In this document: positions 17,711-25,629 of the stretch, piece by piece
How positions within the stretch are numbered: the stretch's first letter is position 1
Layout: the number at the start of each line of letters is the position of its first letter
Assembly: GCA_934476675.1 (NCBI GenBank)
Contig: CAKSOE010000019.1
Coordinates: 1 to 54,964, forward strand
From: an uncultured Clostridia bacterium
GTDB lineage: Bacteria > Bacillota > Clostridia > UBA1381
Length of the DNA stretch: 54,964 nt
Direction: 5' to 3'
Made by a program: the position numbers and the translations under genes
Notes under the pieces: generated by a model
Database searches by the model: none
Told to the model about the DNA's origin: nothing
Seen by the model: the letters and a program-made list of their open reading frames with translations, nothing else

Positions 17711-18793
17711 ATGTTATCGGGGATTATATCGATTTCACAGCTGTTTTTTACTTTTGTAATAGGAATATATTTTTTTGTAAAGTTAAAGAGCGAGTACGGC
17801 GCGTCGAATGACGAAGAATACAAAAAGAAAGCAGAGCGTCTGAATGCAATGCGTCACGTTTCGCTGAGCGAGCCTTTGAGTGAGCAGGCACGGCCCGATA
17901 AAATAGAGGATATAATCGGACAGGAGGACGGAATAAAGGCGTTAAAAGCCGCATTGTGCGGAAAAAATCCTCAGCACGTGATTATATACGGACCGCCGGG
18001 AGTGGGAAAAACGGCAGCGGCAAGAGTAGCTTTAAATGAAGCAAAAAAGAGCGCCGGAACGCCGTTTAGGTATAATGCGTGCTTTATCGAGGCTGACGCG
18101 ACAATAATGCGCTATGATGAAAGGAGTGTTGCAGACCCGCTTATCGGGTCGGTACATGACCCGATATATCAGGGCGCCGGCGCATACGGCAATTCGGGAG
18201 TGCCGGAACCGAAAGAAGGTGCGGTGTCGAAGGCGCACGGCGGAATACTGTTTATTGATGAGATAGGAGAAATGCAGCCGATGCAGATAAATCGTCTGCT
18301 GAAAGTTCTTGAGGACAGGAAGGTTATGTTTGAAAGTGCGTACTATTCCAGCACAAACAAAAATATTCCTACCTATATTCATGATATTTTTCAAAACGGG
18401 ATTCCGGCAGATTTTCGCATGATAGGCGCAACAACGAGAAAGCCCGAGGAAATTCCGGAAGCTATACGTTCGCGGTGCGTAGAGGTGTTTTTCAATGCTC
18501 TGACGCGTGCCGATATAGAAAAAATTCTGAAAAATGCTGCTGAAAAGCTTAAAATAGGTATTGATGAAAATGTTATACGTTTTATTTCTCTTTATTCCGC
18601 ATCGGGACGCGATGCGATAAAGCTTTTGCAGACGGCGGCAAATGCGGTGAACATGGAAAACAGGGGAGTAATAACTTTAAGTGACGCAGAATGGGCAGTT
18701 AAAGCAGGAAGATATAAACAGGTTCACGGAATATGCGTCGGCAAGGACGAACACATTATAGATATTTCCGTATTAAAACCTAACGGCAGCTGA
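17711..18793 (+). CDS. lonB: LonB-like AAA+ ATPase without a protease domain
   Basis: The 360-residue protein starts with a membrane helix (about residues 5-24), then has an AAA+ module with Walker A GPPGVGKT near residue 95, Walker B GGILFIDEIGE near 177 and a sensor-2 region near 300. This is the architecture of the N-terminal two thirds of Bacillus LonB, the forespore-expressed membrane Lon. LonB normally continues into an S16 Ser-Lys protease domain and totals about 550 residues; here the frame stops soon after the ATPase, and no S16 motif is seen in the next 400 bp. It is either a truncated gene or an ATPase-only variant. Peptidase activity is not expected. Confidence 0.75.
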   Translation: MLSGIISISQLFFTFVIGIYFFVKLKSEYGASNDEEYKKKAERLNAMRHVSLSEPLSEQARPDKIEDIIGQEDGIKALKAALCGKNPQHVIIYGPPGVGKTAAARVALNEAKKSAGTPFRYNACFIEADATIMRYDERSVADPLIGSVHDPIYQGAGAYGNSGVPEPKEGAVSKAHGGILFIDEIGEMQPMQINRLLKVLEDRKVMFESAYYSSTNKNIPTYIHDIFQNGIPADFRMIGATTRKPEEIPEAIRSRCVEVFFNALTRADIEKILKNAAEKLKIGIDENVIRFISLYSASGRDAIKLLQTAANAVNMENRGVITLSDAEWAVKAGRYKQVHGICVGKDEHIIDISVLKPNGS

Positions 18794-18871
18794 CCGGAAA
18801 AGTCAAGAAATGTGCAGTCAAAATTTCTAAAAATTTCTTTAAGAAATTACCACAACTATGGAGATAAAAAT

Positions 18872-18905
18872 GGCTTACCTATGAAGGTCAAGCCGTTTTT
18901 TTTTT
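18872..18905 (+). terminator. Terminator downstream of the LonB-like gene
   Basis: GGCTTACC pairs with GGTCAAGCC (one bulged base) and is followed by a run of eleven T residues. Confidence 0.8.
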
Positions 18906-19135
18906 GCTGTCTGAAAACCATGTATTTATTCCTTGAATTTGACTGATTTTACAGCTAAGCGGATAAAACATATATGGAACAGATAAGAAATTAGCAGGTA
19001 ACTTGAATGATGGTAAAAAACGGAGGGAAATGAAGATGAAAGCTGATAAGCGGAAAAATGAATTTATTCACATATGGTGACAAGGCAAAACTAATATATG
19101 AGGAAAAAAAGAAATATGGTTTGATAAAACAAGCA

Positions 19136-19162
19136 GGAGCAAAGCGCAATGCGCTTTGCTCC
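19136..19162 (-). terminator. Hairpin, probable terminator of the heparinase-like gene
   Basis: A perfect 13-bp inverted repeat (GGAGCAAAGCGCA) surrounds a single central base. Read on the minus strand it is followed by TGCTTGTTTTAT, so it probably ends transcription of the gene at 19220-20845. Confidence 0.65.
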
Positions 19163-19219
19163 GCTGTGTATTACTCCGCCTGGAATTGCTGAATAAATCT
19201 CACAATCATGGAAAAAAAT

Positions 19220-20845
19220 TTAAGAATATTTAAATTCTATCTTAAAGTCATTGTCCGATTTAAAGTCTATAAAATACAGCACATTTTTTTTCGCATTGTG
19301 AGACAGAAGTTCTTCGCTATGTATTTCGGGAGTGCAAGCACAATCCAGTGTTAAATTGCCGATTACAGCTTTTCCGTTTTTTATTTCCGGCTTTATAACC
19401 GATACAAAGCGTTCGGTTATATCGTGTTTTTTGTCATCGGTAAAACTGAATTTATCCTCTAAAATTACGCTGTTATCGGTTATTTCAAAACGGCGTATAA
19501 GCTCTGAAAGGTTATCAGCCGCGTATGCCTTTGCAATATTCAGCTCAAAAATTCCGTCTCCGGCTTTTAAAAGCTCCGAACGAAATTCTATACCCTCATG
19601 CTGATAAATTCCGTCTATCATAGGTACGCTGTGACCTCTTGATGAGGTGCAAAGATACTCATATCTCTTTTCCGAAAAATAATCGCGTGTGTATTCGCCT
19701 GCGCCGTAATCCGCCAAAAGCTGTCCGCTGTCGTCGGCTATTATAAAGCTGCCTATATCATTGTGATTATGACTTTCGCCGTTGTTGCCGCCTTTTGCGG
19801 AAAATGCAAATTTTTCGTGCCGGTTTACATACCAGGAGCAGTCTTTGAAATAGCTTTCGGGGAAAGATTCTTCTTTTATGCCGAGATACTTTTCATCTAT
19901 CCATAAAAGAGACCTTACCGCTATCAAAAATCTGTAACAGTTATCCACTCCGTCGGGAATTTCAGTGCTTAATATGCGTATATCGCTGCCGAATTTATTT
20001 CTGTAATAGTGAGCAAGAGCGGCATTGAAGTGTTCGGTTCTTCCGCAGTCACTGTAACTTGCTATAATGTTTTTTCTTAAAAATAAATTCTGCTGACACA
20101 TAGCAATATTTTTGATTTTTTCGGTATTCATAATATCAACACCGTATTTTTGTTTATATAAATCCGCAAATCCGGTAAAGTACCAAAAACCGTAGTTCCA
20201 GTAGCCCAATCCCTCGGGAGAAATGCCGTCGTCCCCAAAACCGGAAAGGTAAGTCTCCATGGTTTTTAAAAACCGCTTTTCAACATTTTTAAATCTTTCG
20301 GGGAACATATACATAAATGTTATTCCTACGCTTCCGGCACAGACTGATGCCCAGTTGCTGTCTGTATCTTCCCACAAGAATGTCTTTTCCTCAAACGGAA
20401 GAATGGTTCGGCGCATAAGCTCATGCCGCACCGTTTCTCTTATGCTGTCGGGGAGTTTGTCTTCTAAAATATAACATATTTCGGAAAGCGCATGGGCCGT
20501 TTCTGCCGCAAAAAGGTCTATTTCACGCTCGGGTTCGGGTGAGTTTTGATCCATATGTGCAGGCAAAGCCCATGTGGGTTCGGAGCAGATTTCTTTCATT
20601 ATGTTAACAAGAAAGTCTATTCCTTCGCCGTATATAAAGCTTATAAGAGCAGCATCGAGAAGTACATTCCGACGCTTAAAATACAGTGTTTCGTATTCCT
20701 TTCGCGAGCCGGTTTCGTAAAAACAGTCAAATGCTTCTTTTGTCAGCTCGGGCAGCGGCTCACTAACAAAAGAGTCGTATTCTTCACGAAGTTTTGAAAG
20801 TCTGCCGTTAAAACAATCCATGTTTTTTATTTTTTCAAAATTCAT
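19220..20845 (-). CDS. Heparinase II/III-family polysaccharide lyase-like protein
   Basis: The 541-residue protein has an N-terminal alpha/alpha barrel-like helical region and, from about residue 340, a heparinase II/III C-terminal beta-sandwich with the diagnostic segment GGNNGESHNHNDIGSF followed by ADYGAGEYTRDYF. Enzymes of this fold (PL12, PL15, PL17, PL21 and others) cleave uronic-acid-containing polysaccharides or their oligosaccharides by beta-elimination. No signal peptide is visible, so it should act on imported oligomers. It stands alone, with its own consensus promoter. The family and substrate cannot be assigned by eye. Confidence 0.85.
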   Translation of the reverse strand: MNFEKIKNMDCFNGRLSKLREEYDSFVSEPLPELTKEAFDCFYETGSRKEYETLYFKRRNVLLDAALISFIYGEGIDFLVNIMKEICSEPTWALPAHMDQNSPEPEREIDLFAAETAHALSEICYILEDKLPDSIRETVRHELMRRTILPFEEKTFLWEDTDSNWASVCAGSVGITFMYMFPERFKNVEKRFLKTMETYLSGFGDDGISPEGLGYWNYGFWYFTGFADLYKQKYGVDIMNTEKIKNIAMCQQNLFLRKNIIASYSDCGRTEHFNAALAHYYRNKFGSDIRILSTEIPDGVDNCYRFLIAVRSLLWIDEKYLGIKEESFPESYFKDCSWYVNRHEKFAFSAKGGNNGESHNHNDIGSFIIADDSGQLLADYGAGEYTRDYFSEKRYEYLCTSSRGHSVPMIDGIYQHEGIEFRSELLKAGDGIFELNIAKAYAADNLSELIRRFEITDNSVILEDKFSFTDDKKHDITERFVSVIKPEIKNGKAVIGNLTLDCACTPEIHSEELLSHNAKKNVLYFIDFKSDNDFKIEFKYS

Positions 20846-20918
20846 ATAAAATCCCCATTCCGCCGCTTGATAGTCAGTATGAATAGGCTTGAAAATACCT
20901 ACACGCGGCTATATATTA

Positions 20919-20947
20919 ATTATATCATAGCGATATTTGTTTGTCAA
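20919..20947 (-). promoter_or_regulatory. Promoter of the heparinase-like gene
   Basis: Perfect consensus boxes TTGACA (20947-20942) and TATAAT (20924-20919) with a 17-bp spacer, about 75 bp before the start codon. Confidence 0.85.
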
Positions 20948-21003
20948 TGAAATTGCCGCATCTGTAAAAATGTCCGTGTAGGAAACTCAAATTTTAAAAC
21001 ACC

Positions 21004-21032
21004 TTGACAAATTTAGAATTTTTGTGTATACT
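21004..21032 (+). promoter_or_regulatory. Promoter of the CDF transporter gene
   Basis: TTGACA (21004-21009) and TATACT (21027-21032) are 17 bp apart. Transcription would begin near 21039, giving a leader of about 134 bases. Confidence 0.8.
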
Positions 21033-21039
21033 TATTAAT

Positions 21040-21172
21040 ATTATCAAAAACCTTGTCGGTGCATATATTAATATTAGTCAGATTAATTCAATCGGGCTGT
21101 ATTTACAGCAGCAGGTTTTCCTGCGGGACGTCAATCGCCCCGCAGGTTATTTTTGTAGAGGGAGGATTTTTT
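21040..21172 (+). promoter_or_regulatory. Structured leader with terminator/antiterminator (candidate riboswitch or attenuator)
   Basis: The leader contains a terminator: CCTGCGGG (21120-21127) pairs with CCCGCAGG (21139-21146), followed by TTATTTTT, 18 bp upstream of the GGGAGG ribosome binding site. The 5' arm of that stem can instead pair with GCAGG at 21111-21115 across a TTTT loop. A further GCTGTA-TT-TACAGC hairpin sits just upstream (about 21096-21109). Mutually exclusive stems in front of a metal exporter gene are what a metal-responsive attenuator would look like. I could not match it to the yybP-ykoY Mn motif; NiCo remains to be tested. Confidence 0.6.
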
Positions 21173-22042
21173 ATGGATAATGTAAAAAAAGCAAACAGAG
21201 TATCCGTTGTGTCGATAATAATAAATATAGTTCTTTCACTTTTCAAGCTGATTGTTGGAATTTTTGCACATTCGGGTGCGCTTATTTCCGATTCGATTCA
21301 CAGTGCATCTGATGTTCTGAGCACATTTGCAGTGATCGCAGGCGTGAACATTGCGGCAAAGGATTCTGATAAGGCACATCAATACGGACATGAAAGAATG
21401 GAAAATATTTTTTCGATTATTCTTGCAATACTTCTTTTTGCAACGGGCATAGGCATAGGATTTACAGCAGTAAAAGTTATTGTGGTTAAAAATTTTGAGG
21501 AGATAGAAATTCCGGGAGTGATTGCGCTGGTTGCCGCATTTGTTTCGATTGCGGTTAAGGAGTGGATGTATCATTATACCATGCACACGGCAAAAAAAAT
21601 CAAATCAACCGCTTTAAAGGCTGATGCATGGCACCATCGTTCGGATGCTCTGTCGTCTGTCGGTTCGTTTGCGGGTATTCTCGGCGCACGTATGGGGCTG
21701 CCGATATGCGACCCTATTGCCAGTCTTATAATATGCGCATTTATCGCCAAAGCGGCATGGGATATATTTTATGAAGCTGTAAATGGACTGGTGGATCATT
21801 CCGCCGATGATGAAACCTGCACTGAACTTCGCAGGCTTATCTCAGAACAGAACGGTGTGTTATGTATTGATGACCTTAAAACGAGAATGTTCGGCTCAAA
21901 GCTTTATGTAGACGTGGAAATAGGCGCTGACGGAAATCAGACACTACGGCAGGCGCATGAAATTGCACAGCGTGTTCATGATATTATTGAAAAACGGTTT
22001 GAAAACGTGAAACATTGTATGGTTCATGTTAATCCGAAATAA
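21173..22042 (+). CDS. Cation diffusion facilitator (CDF) family metal exporter
   Basis: I take the ATG at 21173, 8 bases behind a GGGAGG site, giving 289 residues. The N-terminal domain has about six membrane helices with the paired metal-site motifs SDSIHSASD in helix 2 and ADAWHHRSD in helix 5 (HxxxD on both), typical of CDF exporters for Zn, Mn, Fe, Co or Ni. A cytoplasmic C-terminal ferredoxin-like dimerisation domain follows from about residue 205. DxxxD/HxxxD wording in the sites does not settle the metal. Its expression is probably controlled by the attenuator-like leader. Confidence 0.93.
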   Translation: MDNVKKANRVSVVSIIINIVLSLFKLIVGIFAHSGALISDSIHSASDVLSTFAVIAGVNIAAKDSDKAHQYGHERMENIFSIILAILLFATGIGIGFTAVKVIVVKNFEEIEIPGVIALVAAFVSIAVKEWMYHYTMHTAKKIKSTALKADAWHHRSDALSSVGSFAGILGARMGLPICDPIASLIICAFIAKAAWDIFYEAVNGLVDHSADDETCTELRRLISEQNGVLCIDDLKTRMFGSKLYVDVEIGADGNQTLRQAHEIAQRVHDIIEKRFENVKHCMVHVNPK

Positions 22043-22073
22043 CAAATTTGCAATAACGTGTAACATCATTGTC

Positions 22074-22102
22074 TTTACAAATTCATAAAAATGTGATATA
22101 AT
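22074..22102 (+). promoter_or_regulatory. Promoter of rex
   Basis: TTTACA (22074-22079) and TATAAT (22097-22102) have a 17-bp spacer, 37 bp before the rex start codon. Confidence 0.7.
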
Positions 22103-22139
22103 TATTATATTATAAATTGGAAAGTGAAGGTTAATAACG

Positions 22140-22778
22140 ATGGAGGAACAGTCAAAGAAGGTTCCGGCAGTTGTTGTCAAGCGTCTGCCGAGATATTACA
22201 GATACCTCGGTGAATTGCTAGAACAAAATATAATGCGTATATCTTCCGGAGCGCTTAGTAAAAAAATGAATGTTACAGCATCGCAGATACGTCAGGATTT
22301 CAATTATTTCGGTGGCTTCGGACAGCAGGGTTACGGATATAATGTAGAGTGTTTGTATAATACGATAGGTGATATACTGGGACTGAATGACGGCGATAAG
22401 ACAATTATTATCGGCGCCGGAAATCTTGGAAGAGCCTTGGCAAACCACAATCATTTTGAAAAACGCGGATTTAAGCTTATAGGCATTTTTGATATTGATG
22501 ACAAAATTATAGGAACTAAGATAAACGGAATAAAGGTGATGCCGGACAGTGAGCTTAAAGAATTTCTGGCGAATAACAGAGTTGATATTGCAATTCTTAC
22601 ACTTCCGAGGGGTGAAGTACAGCAGATTGCGGAGCTGCTGGCGGAATGTGGTGTAAGAGGTTTGCTTAATTTTTCATACACAGAGCTTGATTTGCCGAAT
22701 AATGTTGCGGTTGAGAGCGTGCATCTGTCGGATTATATTATGACGCTGTCATATAAAATAAAACAGGAATCAAAGTGA
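22140..22778 (+). CDS. rex: Redox-sensing transcriptional repressor Rex
   Basis: The 212-residue protein has an N-terminal winged helix (RLPRYYRYLGELLEQ then MNVTASQIRQDFNYFGGFGQQGYGY) and a Rossmann domain with GAGNLGRAL near residue 90 for NADH/NAD sensing. Rex represses fermentation and respiration genes until NADH rises. Length and motifs are canonical. It starts behind GTGAAGG and is followed 5 bp later by the P-loop/Asp23 gene, so the two are cotranscribed. A clear Rex operator (TTGTTAAnnnnnnTTAACAA) was not found in its promoter. Confidence 0.96.
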   Translation: MEEQSKKVPAVVVKRLPRYYRYLGELLEQNIMRISSGALSKKMNVTASQIRQDFNYFGGFGQQGYGYNVECLYNTIGDILGLNDGDKTIIIGAGNLGRALANHNHFEKRGFKLIGIFDIDDKIIGTKINGIKVMPDSELKEFLANNRVDIAILTLPRGEVQQIAELLAECGVRGLLNFSYTELDLPNNVAVESVHLSDYIMTLSYKIKQESK

Positions 22779-22782
22779 AATT

Positions 22783-23595
22783 ATGGAAATAACAGCATTT
22801 GTCGGCCCGAGCGGCACAGGAAAAAGCTATCGCAGTATTGCGGTAGCGCGAAAATACGGCGCTTATGCGATTATAGACGACGGACTCTTAATATCGCAGG
22901 GAAAAGTGCTTGCAGGTACTTCTGCGAAAAAAGAAGCGACTAAGATAACGTCGGTAAAACACGCTCTTTTTATGCGCAAGGATCAAGCGAAAGAAATTCG
23001 GGAGGCTGTCAAAGCGCATAATATACAATCGATCATGATTTTGGGAACCTCACCCGAAATGGTGCAGAAAATCGCAGCAAATATAGGACTTCCGCAAATA
23101 AATCGGTATATAAATATTGAGGACGAAGCAACCGAGGAGGAAATGGAGCAGGCACGTTATATGCGGATGCACGAGGGGAAGCACGTCATACCGGCGCCGA
23201 CCATGGAAATTAAAAAGGATTTTTCGGGGTATTTTCTTCATCCGTTAAGACGTTTTCAGAAAAATCTTGACTCTCCGAACAGTGAAATAGAAGCCGATAA
23301 ATCAATTGTGCGCCCGACGTACAGCTATATGGGAGCGTATACAATATCAAACAGTGCGCTTATATCGATTGCTCTATTTGAGGCAAGACGCATATCGGGA
23401 GTAGTTAACGTACATAATATAAATTCCAGGACAGATAGCTGCGGAGTGAGTTTTAATATGACGGTTACGCTGAGATACGGTGTGAAAATATATGATGTGT
23501 GTGAAAGAATTCAGACTGCTGTCAAAGAGAGTATTGAAGAATATACTTCATTAAATATGTGCCGTGTGAATATTTTGGTGAAAGCGGTAGTATAA
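22783..23595 (+). CDS. P-loop NTPase fused to an Asp23/Gls24-like domain
   Basis: The 270-residue protein begins with a Walker A motif GPSGTGKSYRS (residues 8-18) and an ATPase-like region of about 165 residues with MILGTSPEMV as a possible Walker B region. From about residue 185 it continues with a sequence resembling the Asp23/Gls24 (DUF322) fold: SALISIALFEARRISGVVNVHN and an alternating beta strand/helix end. Asp23-family proteins are usually stand-alone envelope-stress or fatty-acid-kinase-linked proteins. The fusion and its position between rex and ruvX suggest a housekeeping role, but no function can be stated. Confidence 0.7.
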   Translation: MEITAFVGPSGTGKSYRSIAVARKYGAYAIIDDGLLISQGKVLAGTSAKKEATKITSVKHALFMRKDQAKEIREAVKAHNIQSIMILGTSPEMVQKIAANIGLPQINRYINIEDEATEEEMEQARYMRMHEGKHVIPAPTMEIKKDFSGYFLHPLRRFQKNLDSPNSEIEADKSIVRPTYSYMGAYTISNSALISIALFEARRISGVVNVHNINSRTDSCGVSFNMTVTLRYGVKIYDVCERIQTAVKESIEEYTSLNMCRVNILVKAVV

Positions 23596-23631
23596 AATAC
23601 GTTTTTGTCGTGTGAAGGAATGGAGATTTTT

Positions 23632-24042
23632 ATGAGGATTATGGGTATAGATTACGGTGATGCGCGCGTCGGCGTGGCGGTGAGCGATGCTTTGGGAATT
23701 ACCGCGCAGGGAGTAGGAACCGTAAGAAATAAATCGTCAAAACAGCTGCTTGATGAACTGGCAGCGTTGATAGACGAATATAAGCCGGAAAAAATAGTTG
23801 TCGGACTGCCTAAGAATATGGACGGCACACAGGGATTCCGCAGTGAAGAAACATATAAGTTTGCGGGTAAGCTACGTGAAATTTATGATGGTGAAATAGT
23901 ATACTGGGACGAACGGCTTACAACCGTGGGCGCAAGCCGCATACTTAACGACACAAACACACGCGGCAAGAAAAGAAAAGGCGTGATAGATACAGTTGCG
24001 GCAAGTCTGATTTTGGAAGGGTATTTAAATTCCATAAAATAG
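23632..24042 (+). CDS. ruvX: Putative pre-16S rRNA nuclease / Holliday junction resolvase homolog YqgF
   Basis: I choose the ATG at 23632, behind a TGGAG site, giving 136 residues beginning MRIMGIDYGDARVGVAVSD, the conserved YqgF start. The RNase H-like fold is supported by the first acidic motif (GIDYG), the VVGLPKNMDG loop near residue 62, the WDERLTT motif near 92, and the final DTVAASLIL. It processes the 5' end of 16S rRNA in bacteria. It closes the rex operon; a hairpin follows the stop. Confidence 0.93.
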   Translation: MRIMGIDYGDARVGVAVSDALGITAQGVGTVRNKSSKQLLDELAALIDEYKPEKIVVGLPKNMDGTQGFRSEETYKFAGKLREIYDGEIVYWDERLTTVGASRILNDTNTRGKKRKGVIDTVAASLILEGYLNSIK

Positions 24043-24048
24043 AATTAA

Positions 24049-24090
24049 GACCTCCAAAATGATATTTTTATTATATATCATCTTGGAGGC
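24049..24090. terminator. Large hairpin after ruvX
   Basis: CCTCCAAAATGATAT (24051-24065) pairs with 24075-24089 at 14 of 15 positions. It is AT-rich, flanked by weak T-runs, and its right arm is also the start of the direct repeat listed next, so it may be a mobile-element end serving as a terminator. Confidence 0.55.
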
Positions 24091-24208
24091 TTCGTAAAGA
24101 CTTTACACAAAATTTGGGGTTGACTCATATTTTTATAAATACATCATTTTGGAGGTCTTGTAAAGAGTTTACACAAAATTCGGGGTTGACTCAAATTCGG
24201 GTTGACTC
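24077..24208. repeat. Tandem direct repeat resembling insertion-sequence ends
   Basis: A block of about 53 bp occurs twice, at 24077-24129 and 24143-24195, with a 66-bp period. Both copies contain GTAAAGA, TTTACACAAAATT and GGGGTTGACTC. A third shorter TTCGGGTTGACTC follows at 24196-24208. The TTTACACAAAATT motif resembles termini of IS256-type elements in Clostridia; that is recognition from memory, not a search result. No transposase is present here. Confidence 0.5.
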
Positions 24209-24270
24209 TTAACTTTCAAATCGTCAAATACTTTATTTCTATCATGTGTTGTTCAACAGAAGTCTTTTTG

Positions 24271-25617
24271 TTACTTTGAATGTTTAAGCTCCTTTGCACG
24301 CTTTATAAGGTATTCGCGTGTGTTGAGTCGAGGGTCTATTATAACCTCGTTTACCAATGCTTTTAATGTGTCTCCGATACATCTGCCGGGACGGTAGCCG
24401 AGTTTTTGCAAATCACGTCCGTTTATCATCAGTTGTGAAACAAGATATGGCTGACGTTCGGCAAGCACGATTTTATACATTTCCATTGCGGAGGAAATAC
24501 GGTTGTACTTTTCTTCAAAATATTCGGGATTTTTTGCTTTGTTATCGGCAATTTGGAGCAGCATAAGCGGTTCGAACAGTTTTTCGCCTGTTCGTGCCAT
24601 CATACGCTTTACTGCCGGAAAAGAAGGCTCTATACGCACATCGTGGTTTTCTATAAGCACGGAAATTGAACGTATGCTGTCCTTGTCCATGTGCAAACGG
24701 TATAAAATATCGTTTGCAATTATACAGCTTTCGCGATGATGTCCGTAAAAATGAATTGTTCCGTTTGAATCCACACTGGAACAAAAAGGCTTGCCTACAT
24801 CATGAAGCAAAGCCGCCCAGCGCAGTATAAGATTACAAGGCGTATTCTTCACAGTCGCCATAATATGCTCGCCCACATCATGAATATGATATTTGTTTTT
24901 CTGCATTTCTCCGAAGCATCGGTCAAGCTGCGGAATAATATATTGTAAAAGCCCAAGCTGATGAAGTATTCGAATTGCGTCGGGATTATCGGAAAGAAGT
25001 ATTTTGTTAATCTCCTCCAAAATGCGTTCGGAGCTGACACGGCGTATCAGCACAGAACATTTCCTTATCGCCTTTTCGACATTGGGGGCAATTTCAAACG
25101 AAAGAACTGCAGAAAAACGCACAGCGCGTAACATTCTTAATGCGTCCTCTTTAAAACGTTCTTCCGGCGCTCCGACACAGCGAATAATACGATTTTTTAT
25201 ATCTGCACACCCGCCGAAAAAATCCACCATTTCACCGTCATAACCGTACATCATTGCGTTGATTGTAAAATCACGTCTTGCACAGTCGGCATAAACACTG
25301 TTTATAAAGCTGACATTTGACGGGTGTCTGCCGTCGGTATAAGCGCCGTCACGGCGAAATGTGGTTATTTCGTAGCCTACTTTGTTAATAATAACGGTAA
25401 CTGTTCCGTGAAGAATACCGGTATCGATTGTGTGTGAAAATATTCTCTTAACATCATTTGGGTGCGCGGAGGTGGCAATGTCGTAATCATGCGGCGTCTG
25501 TCCCATGATCATATCCCGTACGGCGCCGCCGGCAACAAAAGCTTCATATCCGGCAACCCGTAATGTTCTTAATATGTATACAACATCATCGGGAAGTATT
25601 GAAGACATTCGATTCAC
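24271..25617 (-). CDS. cca: CCA tRNA nucleotidyltransferase with HD domain
   Basis: The 448-residue class II nucleotidyltransferase has the head motif GGAVRDMIMG with the catalytic acidic pair in HDYDIATSA (residues 26-48), the RRDFTINAM segment near residue 115 and a BxxRR-type NCDALRMLRAVRFSA-like helix near 165. An HD domain with LLHDVGKP lies near residue 265. It adds or repairs the CCA tail of tRNAs. It starts 12 bp after the PPi-PFK gene, so the two may be cotranscribed. Confidence 0.93.
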   Translation of the reverse strand: MNRMSSILPDDVVYILRTLRVAGYEAFVAGGAVRDMIMGQTPHDYDIATSAHPNDVKRIFSHTIDTGILHGTVTVIINKVGYEITTFRRDGAYTDGRHPSNVSFINSVYADCARRDFTINAMMYGYDGEMVDFFGGCADIKNRIIRCVGAPEERFKEDALRMLRAVRFSAVLSFEIAPNVEKAIRKCSVLIRRVSSERILEEINKILLSDNPDAIRILHQLGLLQYIIPQLDRCFGEMQKNKYHIHDVGEHIMATVKNTPCNLILRWAALLHDVGKPFCSSVDSNGTIHFYGHHRESCIIANDILYRLHMDKDSIRSISVLIENHDVRIEPSFPAVKRMMARTGEKLFEPLMLLQIADNKAKNPEYFEEKYNRISSAMEMYKIVLAERQPYLVSQLMINGRDLQKLGYRPGRCIGDTLKALVNEVIIDPRLNTREYLIKRAKELKHSK

Positions 25618-25629
25618 CTCACTGTAAAT

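Larger units (their letters stand above)
18794..19219. other. Gene-free interval between lonB-like and lyase genes
   Basis: No convincing gene is seen here. The interval holds the plus-strand terminator at 18872-18905, a short AT-rich palindrome near 18832-18848, a 14-codon frame behind a GGAGGG-like site near 19036 that I do not support as a gene, and the hairpin at 19136-19162. Confidence 0.6.

Noticed and set aside
19021..19080. 14-codon frame behind a GGAGGG site
   Set aside because: Too short, no homology recognised, and it lies in the gene-free interval with unrelated remains of frames around it.
21040..21172. Mn riboswitch (yybP-ykoY) in the CDF leader
   Set aside because: The conserved GGGGAGUA and CCCUAC-type elements are absent. 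A NiCo match could not be judged by eye and is left as a test.
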